Shown piece after piece: positions 1-12,300 of a stretch of 39,456 nucleotides of DNA. Within the stretch, counting starts at the first letter, position 1. Each line of letters opens with the position of its first letter. This DNA is from Sphacelaria rigidula (Eukaryota; Phaeophyceae; Sphacelariales): NCBI GenBank assembly GCA_964200075.2, contig CAXNAA020000012.1, positions 1 through 39,456 on the forward strand, read 5' to 3'. Under the pieces are notes generated by a model. It saw only the letters and a list, made by a program, of their open reading frames with translations, had not been told where the DNA came from and ran no database searches. A program made the position numbers and the translations under genes.

Positions 1-228
1 CATTTGTTGCTTGCCTTAGTCATTTGACCATTGACCACGCATCCCTTTCGAGACGGAGCAATAGTAGCAATAGTAGGGCTGGGGTGGGAGGAACCGTTCA
101 GCCGTCAAATGCGGGCAGAGTGAGGATACGCGCGCGGCACCTTCACCGTCGTTTGCGAAACTCTTGTTAGCTTACAAGCGAATGCAGCAGCTGTCGTGAG
201 TGTGACTATCATAACCTGTGCTTCGCAT

Positions 229-266
229 ACTCACAGTTTGCACTCTTACTCACAGTTTGCACTCTT
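229..266. repeat. Perfect 19-bp tandem duplication over a splice donor
   Basis: The unit ACTCACAGTTTGCACTCTT is repeated head to tail at 229-247 and 248-266. On the gene strand each copy carries the exon 34 end and its GTGAGT donor. Only the exon-proximal donor keeps an open frame; using the distal one reads into TAA. Confidence 0.95.
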
Positions 267-377
267 GTCCCTGCCGTGGTACTTGTGCTCTCCCCAGATA
301 GCCGTTTGCCGCTCGTCCTTGTAGATACGAATGAACGCAACACCTTCCTCGGTGCGGCATGACTCGTCGAACTCCAG
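254..377 (-). CDS. Exon 34: third CUB-like module, middle strands
   Basis: Encodes 41 codons plus one base: LEFDESCRTEEGVAFIRIYK, then TAIWGEHKYHGRDKSAN. It matches the FDxxxxTE...FxxY and WGExKYxGR blocks of the CUB-like module. The trailing T plus a GG in the next exon would give the conserved Trp. The acceptor is CATGTAG|C. The donor is AACT|GTGAGT; a 19-bp duplication places a second copy of this donor just downstream. Confidence 0.87.
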
Positions 378-3300
378 CTACATGAGGCATACCCCCATAA
401 GAACGAGAGAAATGGAACAGCGCAGGAGCATGACGCGCCCGGGAACACACGATACCCGGTTGTGTATTGTAAATGTCTTCGTAGAGGGAGAAATTCATCT
501 TGCTGTGTCATGCTGGAAAAAAGCAGGCATGCCATTGGCCCACGGTTGGCGCGCGTCGTGAATGCACCGACTGCACATGAATTTAAACGTGTGCACGTTG
601 AACACAGACACCAGCTCTCGCACAGATGTATCGCGATGCCACCTCCCCCCCCGCCCCTCCCTTCAATTCCCACTAGACCGCAATACCCTCGACAGTGGAC
701 GATCTAAAAGCTTGTAGCAGATTGCAGGCGGGGAATATGCTCGTTCTCATGTTGTCACCTGAATACTGTCGGATCCGGGGAAATCTAACACGAAAATCTC
801 GTCGGTTCCTCTTTCATGAGGGTGCGAACTTTCCAGCACCCGCTCCATGTCCTTCACTGTCACCAAAGGCATGTGCCTACAGTGCAACACGACGCAACAG
901 GTGGAAGGACGTGTGGGTGGGGGGACGGGGATGAGCACCGACAATGCCTGGGAATCCTCGAACAGACCGCGTTGCGATAGCTCTGAAGTAAATGTGTCAG
1001 CTAAGATGTATATATATACGTGGTGCTGAACTATGCAAGTGTTTCGACAGTATTAGAGTCTTGTTATGGCCATAGCTGGAATACAGTACTGGGCGCTTGA
1101 ATTCTTCATTTTGTCATTTCTTCGCGAGTGGCGATTTTCTTAGGCTCTTTAGCTTTCCACCGTTCATCACATCGGGGATTTCAAGATACTTGTATTCACT
1201 CCACATTTCAAGATAAAACATCTGTTTACTCAATATTGAGTAACTTACGGGCTGACCAGTCATCGGGGGTCCTGACACGTTTCAGTTCAGATTCTGACTC
1301 TTCGGTATTTTTGGTCAATCGGGCCTATCCCCATCATATTTGTGAAAGAATGTACAGCTTGCTTTCTTGAAATCCGACCTACTCATTGCACTAGAGCCGA
1401 AAAACTGTGCTTCACGGTCAAAAACACTCTCCTGATAAACGGGGTATCTACTCGTATCGCCCGATAAAACCAATCAACACTAACTTGGGCACCGGGGGGG
1501 GAAGACGATCCGTTCATTTTACTAAATTGTACCGACGCTAGCACTTTCGAGTTCTATCGAAGAGTAGTCGCGAGACAAAAACCTTCTGAACAAAATACAG
1601 TTCAGGCGCACAGTACGATAGGTGAAATACGGTATATTTTACATATTCCGAGCGAGGCAATCGCCGCACCTTGATCAAGACCTCGCAAAATGAAAAAGTT
1701 ACCATCGAAGGGACGCTGTAAAATACGTCGTGTAACACCGGTCGAAATGACAGAATAACAGCGTAGCCGAGTGTTATAACAGCACATTGCCTGACTCCTA
1801 GGCACGGGTGAAACACACCATCGCAGGACACATCCGTCGTACCGGACAGCTCCAACCTTCCCCGTACCACTTACCTGGGCCTCTTGTCTGTAGCATCCGC
1901 AGAAGACAGCGCCTCAAACGCCCCAACCAAAGGATCGACGAGGCCCTTTGGAATATAGGGAACGAGCCCTGTGATTCCCGCCTCTGTTGCAGCGGCAACG
2001 GTAGCCTGTGCTTCCGCGGATAACATGACATCCGAGGCCCCCAAGCTCGACACGCTTGCAGAGCTCATTTCTCCTCGTCTCAGGGGCGAGGGTGACGGGA
2101 GCGCAACCGGAGGGGCACTCAGAGCAGACAAGAAGGCTGTAGGAAGTGGAGCATCCAACGGTGATACTCGTCCGCGCGGAAGAGGCCGAGGGCGGTCTGG
2201 TTCCGAGTGTAGGCTCACAATCACCGCGTCCCCAAATGCCTGCCGCCCGAGGATCGAGAAGAGAAACGGCGCGAAGGAGAGAATGAGCCAGAGGGGGGCT
2301 GGTGGGTGAAAGTTTCGACAACTAGGTCTAGTGCCCCGTGTATTGATTTCGCCTTCGATACTGCAGTATTGCTGACCGTTGAGAGGAGGGGGTACTTCCA
2401 GCATTCTAGTATGGGGTCAATATTTCGTTTGTGCCAGGAGTGAGTGAGATATTGAGTCAAAATCTACAACGTCTAGGGTGAAAAGGCGGAGAGCTCTCTG
2501 CTGTGAAAAGGCGAAGAGCTCTCTGCTGGCCCTCATGGTGACTGTTACAGGTAAATGTCCACATCATCCATCCCTTCCAACCTTGATGGGCCTCTTCGGT
2601 CGATCAGTGACAATTTTTCTCGTAGATACCTATTTACTCCGTGTGTATAATGATGAGTCGAAGCACTGACTGATGACTTCTACCACAAGCGACAAGTGCT
2701 GCTGTTCTCCATGCTGTGTCATCGGGAACACCGGCCCAGTGAATATTTGGCTACACTTGCCGCCGCACCCCGGTGGGGTACTGGTACAGATGGTACAGCT
2801 GATGCCATTCGGGCGGACAGGACGCGTGTTCGATTCCCGCCAGATGTATTCGCGTTTTTTTTCAAGTGCGAGCATATAATTTCCGTCGCTGAAAGCGTGA
2901 GGACGTACGTGAGCAGCAAAAAAAGTTTGCTTGGCCGAGATCATTTGACGATAATCGACGCGGTGCGGTAGTACTGACCCAACCGCGAGAACAAAATGCA
3001 AGGCGTGTACCGGGGGAGAGACATAGATTGCTTGACCCCTCGGAACCATGGACCCGTCCTGAGGAATGAGAGGAGTTCAATGCGTCACGGAAAAAACAAA
3101 ATGGCCCCCAGTGCATGCATATGGCTGGAATATGTGGATTTCTCTTGTCATGCTAACGTCATGCTTGCACGTCAGAAACACCTGGTTCAGCTGCGTTTCG
3201 TAGTTGGTGCTGCTATCTCATCTCTGGGCCGATAAAGTTGTCTTGACAGTATTTGGTAATCCAGAGCCAGACTCAACCGTTACGTTCTTGGTACCTAGGG

Positions 3301-6300
3301 ACAGAACGGTGGAAGACCGTGTTTACACTACCCGAACATTTTTGTTCTAATACTAACACCATAATTCACTTCCCTTCTTGTCAGCAACCAAACGCGTTGC
3401 TGATGAGACATACTATAAATGATTGATTGTCTCACTAACTGATCCGCTACGAGTACACTCATGGTCACATGATAAGTGCACCTCAGGTGCACAAATGACA
3501 GTACTAATCTCAACTCGAGAAACGAACGAAAGTGAGTAAGATGGGTAGAAGAGAACCAGCGCCAAGCCCGGGAAACCTATCGGCAGATCTTTGCCAGGCC
3601 TTCAGGTACAAAGGTCGTACAAAAGCAGGGCCGTGGAAGAAGGTTGCGGCTCAGCAATTAGACAGGGAATCTCATCGTCAACGCTGCAACAACGGGACAC
3701 AGAACCCAACGCGTGATGTGTTGTGGTGAACTTTTGAGCAAATTCTTGACAGCATATTTCACGCCTTCACGCGTCAAGAGTACTGTCCCCTCCACGACTC
3801 ATATGTGCGTGTGAGTTCATGCGGGTTTGTTGATAGTTGTCGTCGGCGTTATTTTTTTCCCACGACACCAACAGACAGCACAACGCAGTGCTATCGTCAG
3901 TACCGGTATAGTCCAGTTCAGTCCAGTCCAGCCCAATCCTTGAGTATCACTTGCTGTGACTGTACAGATGGTGACCAATACGAGAGCGTCGCTGAACGTG
4001 CGCAAGTTCCGAGTCGATAACCCCGTTCTTCTGCCTACTTGCGTCTGTGGAGTTCACTGTCCAACGTTTTGGAGCGAAATTTCGTAGTTGTCGCGTTTGA
4101 GGGAAAGATAAAACGTTTGTGGCAAAGAGGCCAAATACGTGCCTCCTTGCACCCGCGGACTTTGTGTCACACTTGTCGAACGTAATTTCAGGACTGCTTC
4201 TGGCCGCAGTCAGGTATATCGGCTGCGTTATCGATCGTGTTTACGTATAACACAGCGGATGTGACGTGTGTTGCAAGTTAGGGGAGTGGGGTGCTAGTAT
4301 GTACGGTCATTGCTGCCATCCACCGTGCATGGTACAGAACAGTAAAGTACAGCACAGCACCGTAGGGGTGGTTTCATGCTGCATAATGATATTTTACATC
4401 GAAGTATACCAGTGCAATGAGACATGCTCACGCCAAGTATGCTACCATCAGACGAAACCCATTCAACGACAGTGGGATGCCTGCTTTGTAGGTGTGCCTC
4501 ATTTGGATTCTGATGATTTCTTATTCGCTCTTCAGCAATTATGAGCGTTTGTAAAAAATGAGGCGTTCGACCCGGGGACGGAAGCTGGCAGATCCTCAAG
4601 GGTAACATTCGCGGAGTGTCCTCATGTTGTTCATCGCGGTGATCGGGTCGAGATTAGAAGCCGAGACCTTGACTTCACCGATCAATTAGAGTTGTCTCTA
4701 TGGTGCTGCAAATGTGAGGAGTTGATTCGAGTCTTCCACGAACACCTGTGGTGAGAAACCCCTTGAGCAAGCCAGTACCCGCAAAACTACTCCAAGATCA
4801 GGCCTCTCAAATACCTGCATACCCTCCCACTCCTTGGCGGGAACCACGAAGTCCGTCGCGTTCTGACTAGTGCCCGAATTCTTCGCCTCCGAGTCTGTCG
4901 CCTCAAGAAAGTACGCGAGCGGATACTCAAAGGCGACGACGGTGCACCTGGAAACATAACATGGTAAGCAGTCAGTCCAGATACGTCTTGACGTGTAAAT
5001 TCAAAACTACATGAATGCGATAAGTGCCACGTTACATCTGTCGTGGTCAGTTAATTCCATTTGCACGCACACTGCAGATCGCCCTGAGGCACAATGCATT
5101 TCGCTGATGGTTGCGGTGCGATCCAATGTTCGGCGCGACAGGATACCAGCCGCCATTCACGTAACCAAATCCGTGGGTAGGGTGGAGGAGACAATAACAA
5201 ACAATCGACAGAGTTTCATGTTTGATGGTTTCGGTGGTGAAGAATATGATCCGACAGCAATTGAAACCTTGCGAAAGCAACTGAAGTATCACTCGACAAC
5301 ACAGCAACTGTCAAGCAGAAATATGTACGGGTAGAGCACGCACACCTTTCGACCGAGACGGCGTCCCCGTTTCCCAGCAAGGCCAACGCTTCCCCGCCGA
5401 GGTGCAAGCCCTGATCAGCGGAAAACGCGCAAGCATCAATATGAGTACTACATGAAGCAACTGCGGAGCACGTGGAGCACAAGATGACAGCCTGTCCAGT
5501 GAGAATCAACGTAACTCCTCGCCTGTGCAGCATTCATATATCGGCTACGATACGGGTGCGCTGCCTTCCATGGTGATGCACTTCGCAAGTCAACTGGTAT
5601 GTCCAGCATTACTTACGTACAACAGGATGGGACGATGGCATATTGGATCGATTGGGTCAGCTGCAACTGAGAAATTCTGTATTTTCTACAAAACCCCAGG
5701 CCACTTGACCCCAGACCATTTGATCATGATATGCTACTTGAATTACGCGATAGGGCACTGCCATGAACACAGCGCCGTGGTGTAAATCAGCATCAGGCGT
5801 TTATTCCAACCACCCAAGTTCTTGGCTCAATGATGAGAATCCGTCCCCGACTTGTGTTTTTTAATCACCTGGAAGCTCCCTCCCAACAGAGCGAAGCAGG
5901 CATGTGCCATCCATAGCGACGGATCACACAGCGCCAGTGCCGTCCGTCTATTGTCGGCTACGAAAGCAGACGAGGAAGAACACGCACGCGCGTGAAAGGG
6001 TGAATGGCATCTGTATACCTGTCTGATATTTCCATCAATAGATGACAAAGGTTTTTCCGAAAGTGAGCTTTTCCGCACGCGGTTGACCCATTTTGGTGAC
6101 AGCGCGTGAATGATGAACCACGCAAAAAAGGTCACCCACCAACTAACTCTTTTTGTTGCAGCACGAAATGGGAACGTTGCAGATTTAGGCAGTGGAACGG
6201 AGCTGAGAGGTGGTGATATATCAAGTTCGAAGTGACACACTAAAGACGAATCATGACCAGGATCCACTTATGATTTATGCTTCCCAAATCGGCGAGAATA

Positions 6301-9300
6301 CCGCTGGCAGCACGGCATTGTCCTGAATAAGCACAGCAAGCCTGTGACGGCAATCGTCTCTCAATATCACCGAACCACAATCGGACTACCGAGCGTAACG
6401 ACCGCCCCGCTGATACATGTAACAAGCACAGATCGCCGAGAGCGATATTGAGAACTTTACATTTTTTCCTCTCGAATTCGGCGCAGCCTTCCAGCACCTT
6501 CACCACGCGCGGCAAGCCCTCGCAAGTCTGTCGGGAGAACAAGCAGCAAGTGGTAGGTCACGTGTCTTGTATTTTGCTCTGCACACTTCGAGTATGGGCT
6601 ACACAAAATTTCGAACGCTAGTCGCTACGGAACACCGCAGACTTGGACAGTTACTGTACTCCCAACAAATGAAAAGCGAAATCGAGCCAAACCTGGCGAT
6701 GTTCGGTACACAACCTTCGCGCTTGTTTCCCACACCGATCAACGATGCTGTTCTGGACATGCCTGGAGGTGCACACCACATTGGGAAAACGTAACTGAAA
6801 ACGGCCCTCGAGGATATACCGCTACATTACTATACTCACCTCTCGAAGACAATCAGAGAGCGGCCCAGACCATCCATCCTTGGCCAGCAACGCCCTCAGG
6901 AGTCTGATGTGCGCCCCAGCCAATGCGATAGCCTCTTCCCCAGTAACCCGGGACTCTTCGGGAAATGTCCCTCGCGGAGGCACTCCCAGCGTGCGCTGCC
7001 CCGCACATCCATTCAATGCAGAGGATAACGTCGGCCTAGCCCACACGCACAGACTTTTCCCGAGCGTCAACATCAAGGCGCGTACAAAAGGAAGTTCACC
7101 ATTTACGGCAGCCCCCGCGCCGGCAGGGAGATCGCGCGGGATCTTATGCGCCAGCCCTACTCTGCTCAGTTGTACCTGTAGGGCAGTGTCAGATTTGAAG
7201 TTCACGTCTCAGCGGGGGCGAGATGAGGAAGAGGAGGCCACTTGAGTCGCGGACCGGGTACATCGGTATGCCTCCGAGTGAATTCTTGCTTCATATTTGA
7301 AGGTGCAAAAGGTCATACAACAATGTGTTCGTGAGATTGAGAGGAGAGCGCTGACTGAGAGTGGCTTTGATCATCCGCTTGAACTCAGCCAATTTTTCAT
7401 TCTGTGTGTGTTTTCCTTCGCCATTACTGGCGTGTGCTTACAGCTACACGTCGATATCCCACTCAGAAAATATCAATGGTCTCAGTGGCAAGCTTTTACA
7501 GAACGCGTATCGGGCCTCGTGGAGGGGGTATTTCGGAACTGAAACCATGCATTTCACTAATTGATCACTTTTCACTCACAATCGTATCCTTTACCCTCAA
7601 TCTCACGAAAACATCGTTATACGCAGAAATCGACGCAAACCACTGCAACGGCGGTGCCGCTGCAGGGTGTGACTTTCATGAATATTCGCACCACAAAACA
7701 CCTTTCAAAAGTGAGTCTACCAAGTGCAGGAAGTCAAAGCTGAAGTGTGCTCGTCTCCCAGCATAACGAAGCTCATGGTATTTCGCGGAAAGGCTGCGAG
7801 CTCACGTACGCATCGCGTCCGCAGGATCATACAGATTGCAAATTTAGGTCAGAAGGATCATGAGGTTTTCGACGTAGAAGGCATGACACACAAAGCAGAT
7901 GGTATCGCTGGGAACTTCATTTCGACACCTGGCCACCGCGCTCTGATTCATTGCTCTCCTCTTTGGGTGTCAGACAGAAAACGTAAGTTCCATCCAACAA
8001 ACCACAGTTCTGCGACGAGGTCTTAGCTTTGGGGCGGAATACTGCACAAAGTCGATGGATCGGTATGCTCGTACTGCATCCGCCAAGTCGTGGTTTGTCA
8101 GTCCGTATGAGGACGGAGTTCGTGTTTTTTGCAAAGATCGCACTAGCCCTTTTATACAGGTCCGCTGTAAAAAAAATCATCCCCGGGCAACGAAGCGTGC
8201 AAACATCATGCCGGGAGGGGGGGGGTCGTCACTGTAGTAGCGGGCTGCAAATGGTGATGCCACACGCTCAAAGGAGATGAATCATCAACAGATGTACAGG
8301 CAAAAACACCAATAAGGGGATGCCAGCACAGCGAAAACACTCAGGAGAAGTAGTAGTATACTGATTATACTGGTGTATGCACATAAAATGCGTAGGCAGA
8401 GGCAATCGAAAAGAGAACAATAAAAATAGAAGCAAAAACCAGGCACTTTGAAGCAAATGTTGTCGCAAAACTCACCAAAAAAGTAGGAAGGCGACAGGGA
8501 AGAACATGACCAACGGTCCTGTATCCGAATTCCATGGATGATGGCTACATGAAACGTGGCACTAAAAATATCCTTTCCTTCCCTCAGCAGACGACTGTGC
8601 ATTTCAGTCATTTATGTGGTGAACTATGGTCGGTTTCACGCAGCACCTCATTAACTTGACACGTACAGGTAACCCAGCCTTCGGAGCATAGAGCTGCGAG
8701 GTCGGCTTTCCACCGGTCACCACGGGGTGCGAAACAAATAGTGCTTTGACGTTGCCAGGAAGAAGGACACCCAGCCCCAGCAGCAACACTGGTCAGGAAA
8801 CCGCGATCTTCGTAACGCCATGAGAGCGGGCTCATTATACCACAGCGAAAAAGGTGAGGGAAGAAATATTCAAAAAAAAAAGAAAAAAAGTACACGAGGT
8901 CTTCCTCTGCTGCTTTGGGCATAAGACTTGAGACTTCAACGCGCCCGGAAGTCCACAATACTACTCCGTGGCCTACCTGCACCATCTCCGGTGGGGCTTG
9001 CGGCAGAAGATTTTCGCATAGTCTAGCCGCACTAAGCTTCAGCTTCAGCGAGCCCTGCACCAGAAGTACCAACAACGGTCCTAACACCTGTGCACATGTC
9101 ACATTTGAAATTCGACGAGCATCGAAATGCGAACGTGGAAGGTTACTGGGATGATCCATTCGTGAGGTATCAAGGGTACAACAGTTTGAACGGAAGCGAT
9201 CATACCGAAACAATGTAGCGGAATGCAGACATTTACGGCATGACCCGGGACGACTTGTTTGTGGTGCATTGCTGACCGATTCCGAGAGGAGGAGCAAGCG

Positions 9301-12300
9301 ATCATCACCAATCTCCCCAGAGGTCAATCTCCTGTCCCGTCTAACTGAGCAAGTCCGCAGAATAACCCACAATTTGTGTCGGCCAATGATGCCACTACAT
9401 GGGCAAAGCAGATCAACACCAATGGGGTATCAGAATAGCCCGTACCATGTCACTGCAGCGTGGCCTCTTTGTCAGTGCCGGGCTGTGGTGAGGTGCTAGC
9501 GGCGCGAAAAACATGGGGGCTCACAGTGAACAAGAACTGATGAAGCGATGAAATGTCAACAAAAACGAGTAAATATCCAGTCAGTTTATTGCGTCCTCCG
9601 GGGATCCCAAGAAACACCGGGCGGAAATCGAGATCCACCACTACGCGCGACCTCGAGCTTGCCTTCAAGAACATGTATGAAATATTGTCCCCTACTTTGG
9701 GATGAATGGATCACGATTGAATTGCTGGGTTCTCCACTGGACCAGCCTGTATGCCATTCAGCTCGAGAAGCATAGTGGTGCCTCCATGTTCCCGCCGCGA
9801 TACCATATTTAGTGCAAAAGTCTGCAAGAAAACTAGGTGAATTTTGTAATCGGGTATTTTTGGCGATTCTTCACGTGCCACCGCTCATCACAGTGAACGT
9901 TTGATCCGAAAGTTTGGGAAAAGGGAGATACTAGCATCTGCTTGACGTTCCGAAAAGGAAATTATTTCTACACGCAATATTTAACGACTCACGGGATGAT
10001 CGGTTTTCGCGAGTCCCGCGGGTTTACAGCCCCAGGGTATGACTCTTCGGTATTTTTTCGCGAGAACAATCCCGACCGTCCTTGTGAAAAAACAAAATTT
10101 ACATTTTTCTCTGAGATTTTACCTTTTCATTGCGCTAGAGTCAAACGACTGTGCTTCTTGGACCAATGACGGTCGATAACACCCTCCTGATACATAGGTT
10201 CTTCCTCTGTAGCACCCCCACAACACCAACTTGGGGATCGTGCCCTGAGCACATGTTTTTCTTCCCAATAGTTACTGACTCTACCCATTCCGAATGCTAA
10301 GACCGCTTTTTATGGCAAATTAAAAAAATCCTGCAAAAATGCCTTTTTGGCCCTTCTGCGTCGTTTCATGCCCTGAAAGAGCCAGGTGGGTGTGGACCCC
10401 TCCGAACGACTTCCCCTGCCCGTTGAGACGGTCTCAGAACACCTTTACGTTTTCCGGTGGCCGCAGGTCTTTTTTGACCAAATTTGCATTTTTGTCCAAG
10501 GCGGTCAGGTCCAGAAAAAAACGGCAGATTTTTCTGTATTTGACCGTTTTTGACCGCTCTTCGACAAAACGTGAGTTTGGCGAAGATAAAGACTGCTGTC
10601 ACTGAAAAACGCAAATTGGCTCAAAACCATCTTGACGAGGAGAGCAAGTCATTCCGAGGTGTCAAAATCCGCCGAGCTCTCTTCTCAGACGTAACACGAC
10701 GCAGAAGGACCAACAGAACAGTTTTATTTTCTTCGTTTGACATCAGAAGCGGTCCAAGGAAGAACAATATGCAAGAGCATAAAAAAACAACAAAAACAAC
10801 ATTCGCCTGGCGTTTGCTTGCAGACTATTTCATCAAGAGCTTGCTTGACAGAACGCGACACCCCTCAGTCAGCACATGCCATGTACAGACCCGCGGTTGA
10901 ACATCAAGACAGTAATACTGGAGCGCACATCCGATTTCAGAGGGCACTACTATAGCTAACGACAGAGAGACCCGCACGATTCGCTGAGCTTACACTGGGA
11001 ACGTCTCAAAAGTTCGGCTTATCGAGCGCAGGGTGTAATCAGGGTGTTTGCGCCGTTTCTCAGACACTCAGGTACCTGCGGAGACACAAGAGGACTAGCC
11101 TCCAGGCTAAGCCCCCCACCCTGTGATACAGCACCATCCGTAGACGAAGCGCAACGCTGCACAAGGCTCAACACATCAGTGCATGCTTCTTCAAGCACCA
11201 CGGCCGGTTCATAAGGCGGCGGCGAGGTGCGAGACAGGATCCGGACCTGGCATATAAGTTAACATGGTCGGGAACAGATTAGTCTAGGTTTCAATACATC
11301 AATGATTTTCAGTTGTGCGCTAGTACAATTTCTGGCGTCTACATCTGACGCGTCGCTCCGATTTCTGTTGGTTCTGTTGGGCACTAATGTGTGGCTTTCC
11401 GGAATCGGTACCACGTCTTGCCTGGCCTGGCGTCTTCTTGTTCCCCTTTTCTGCTTTCCTTTCCTTTCCTTCCTTCCTTCTTTTTGCACCCCCGTCAAGT
11501 TTTTACCCTCTACTTTCTCCTTTAATCTCTGCCTATTTCTTGAGTTTTATTCAGCGAGGGTTTTCGCGTGTCTATCTTCGGTACGTCTATCTTACGATCA
11601 CGCCTAGATTCGTAGCGAGTGAGTTCAGGTCAACGTGCGACAATCAATCCGCCCAGTCCTTCATGAATGTAAAGCTTCAAAAATATTGTGCAAGACCCAT
11701 GCTACTTGAGAAACAGCCACCATAAATACTGTACGAAAGACTGGATTGAAATCACCTGGCATTGGAAGGCCTTGCTGTTCCAAAAAAAATGACACTCGGG
11801 AAGTCAACGAGGTTGACCGTACTGTACCAGGCGCCACTAATCTAGGGGCGCAATTGCTGCTGCCCGAGAGGCGACCACTGTTGTCCCTCGAGGAGCAGCG
11901 AGAAATCATTTTCTTTCAAAAACCTTGAATCTGCATTTTTCTTCACCTGTTCGGCATTGAGGGCACCCGTGTAGGTGCTTGCGCCCCACAGGTAGCCATT
12001 GGCGGACTTTTGCGACGACACATAGCTGGGAGGTTGGCCTAGGTACACCGGATAGTCGTTCAGGTTTGGTAAAGAGTCCTGCAGAAAACGATGAACAGAA
12101 GATTCGCACACGCGCGAGTGTGCCATAGACAAGGCTGTTGACGCAACATCCGCGAAACCAGCATCAATTCGTGCATTGTGCGTTAAATACTTGAGTTCGC
12201 CCATACTTGGCCCTTTACACACTGAACTCTGCAAACGCAACGATGAACGAGGAAAGTGGTCGTGATTTTTCCAGCCCACTTGGAATGACACGGTTCGTAT

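Larger units (their letters stand above)
2240..4814. other. Intron 31 (2,575 bp)
   Basis: No exon was found that fits the flanking phases. It contains a 25-bp tandem duplication (2478-2527) and a tRNA-like pol III element (about 2770-2862). From 2.9 to 4.8 kb I see nothing recognisable beyond a short GTCCA-type repeat near 3910. Confidence 0.65.
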
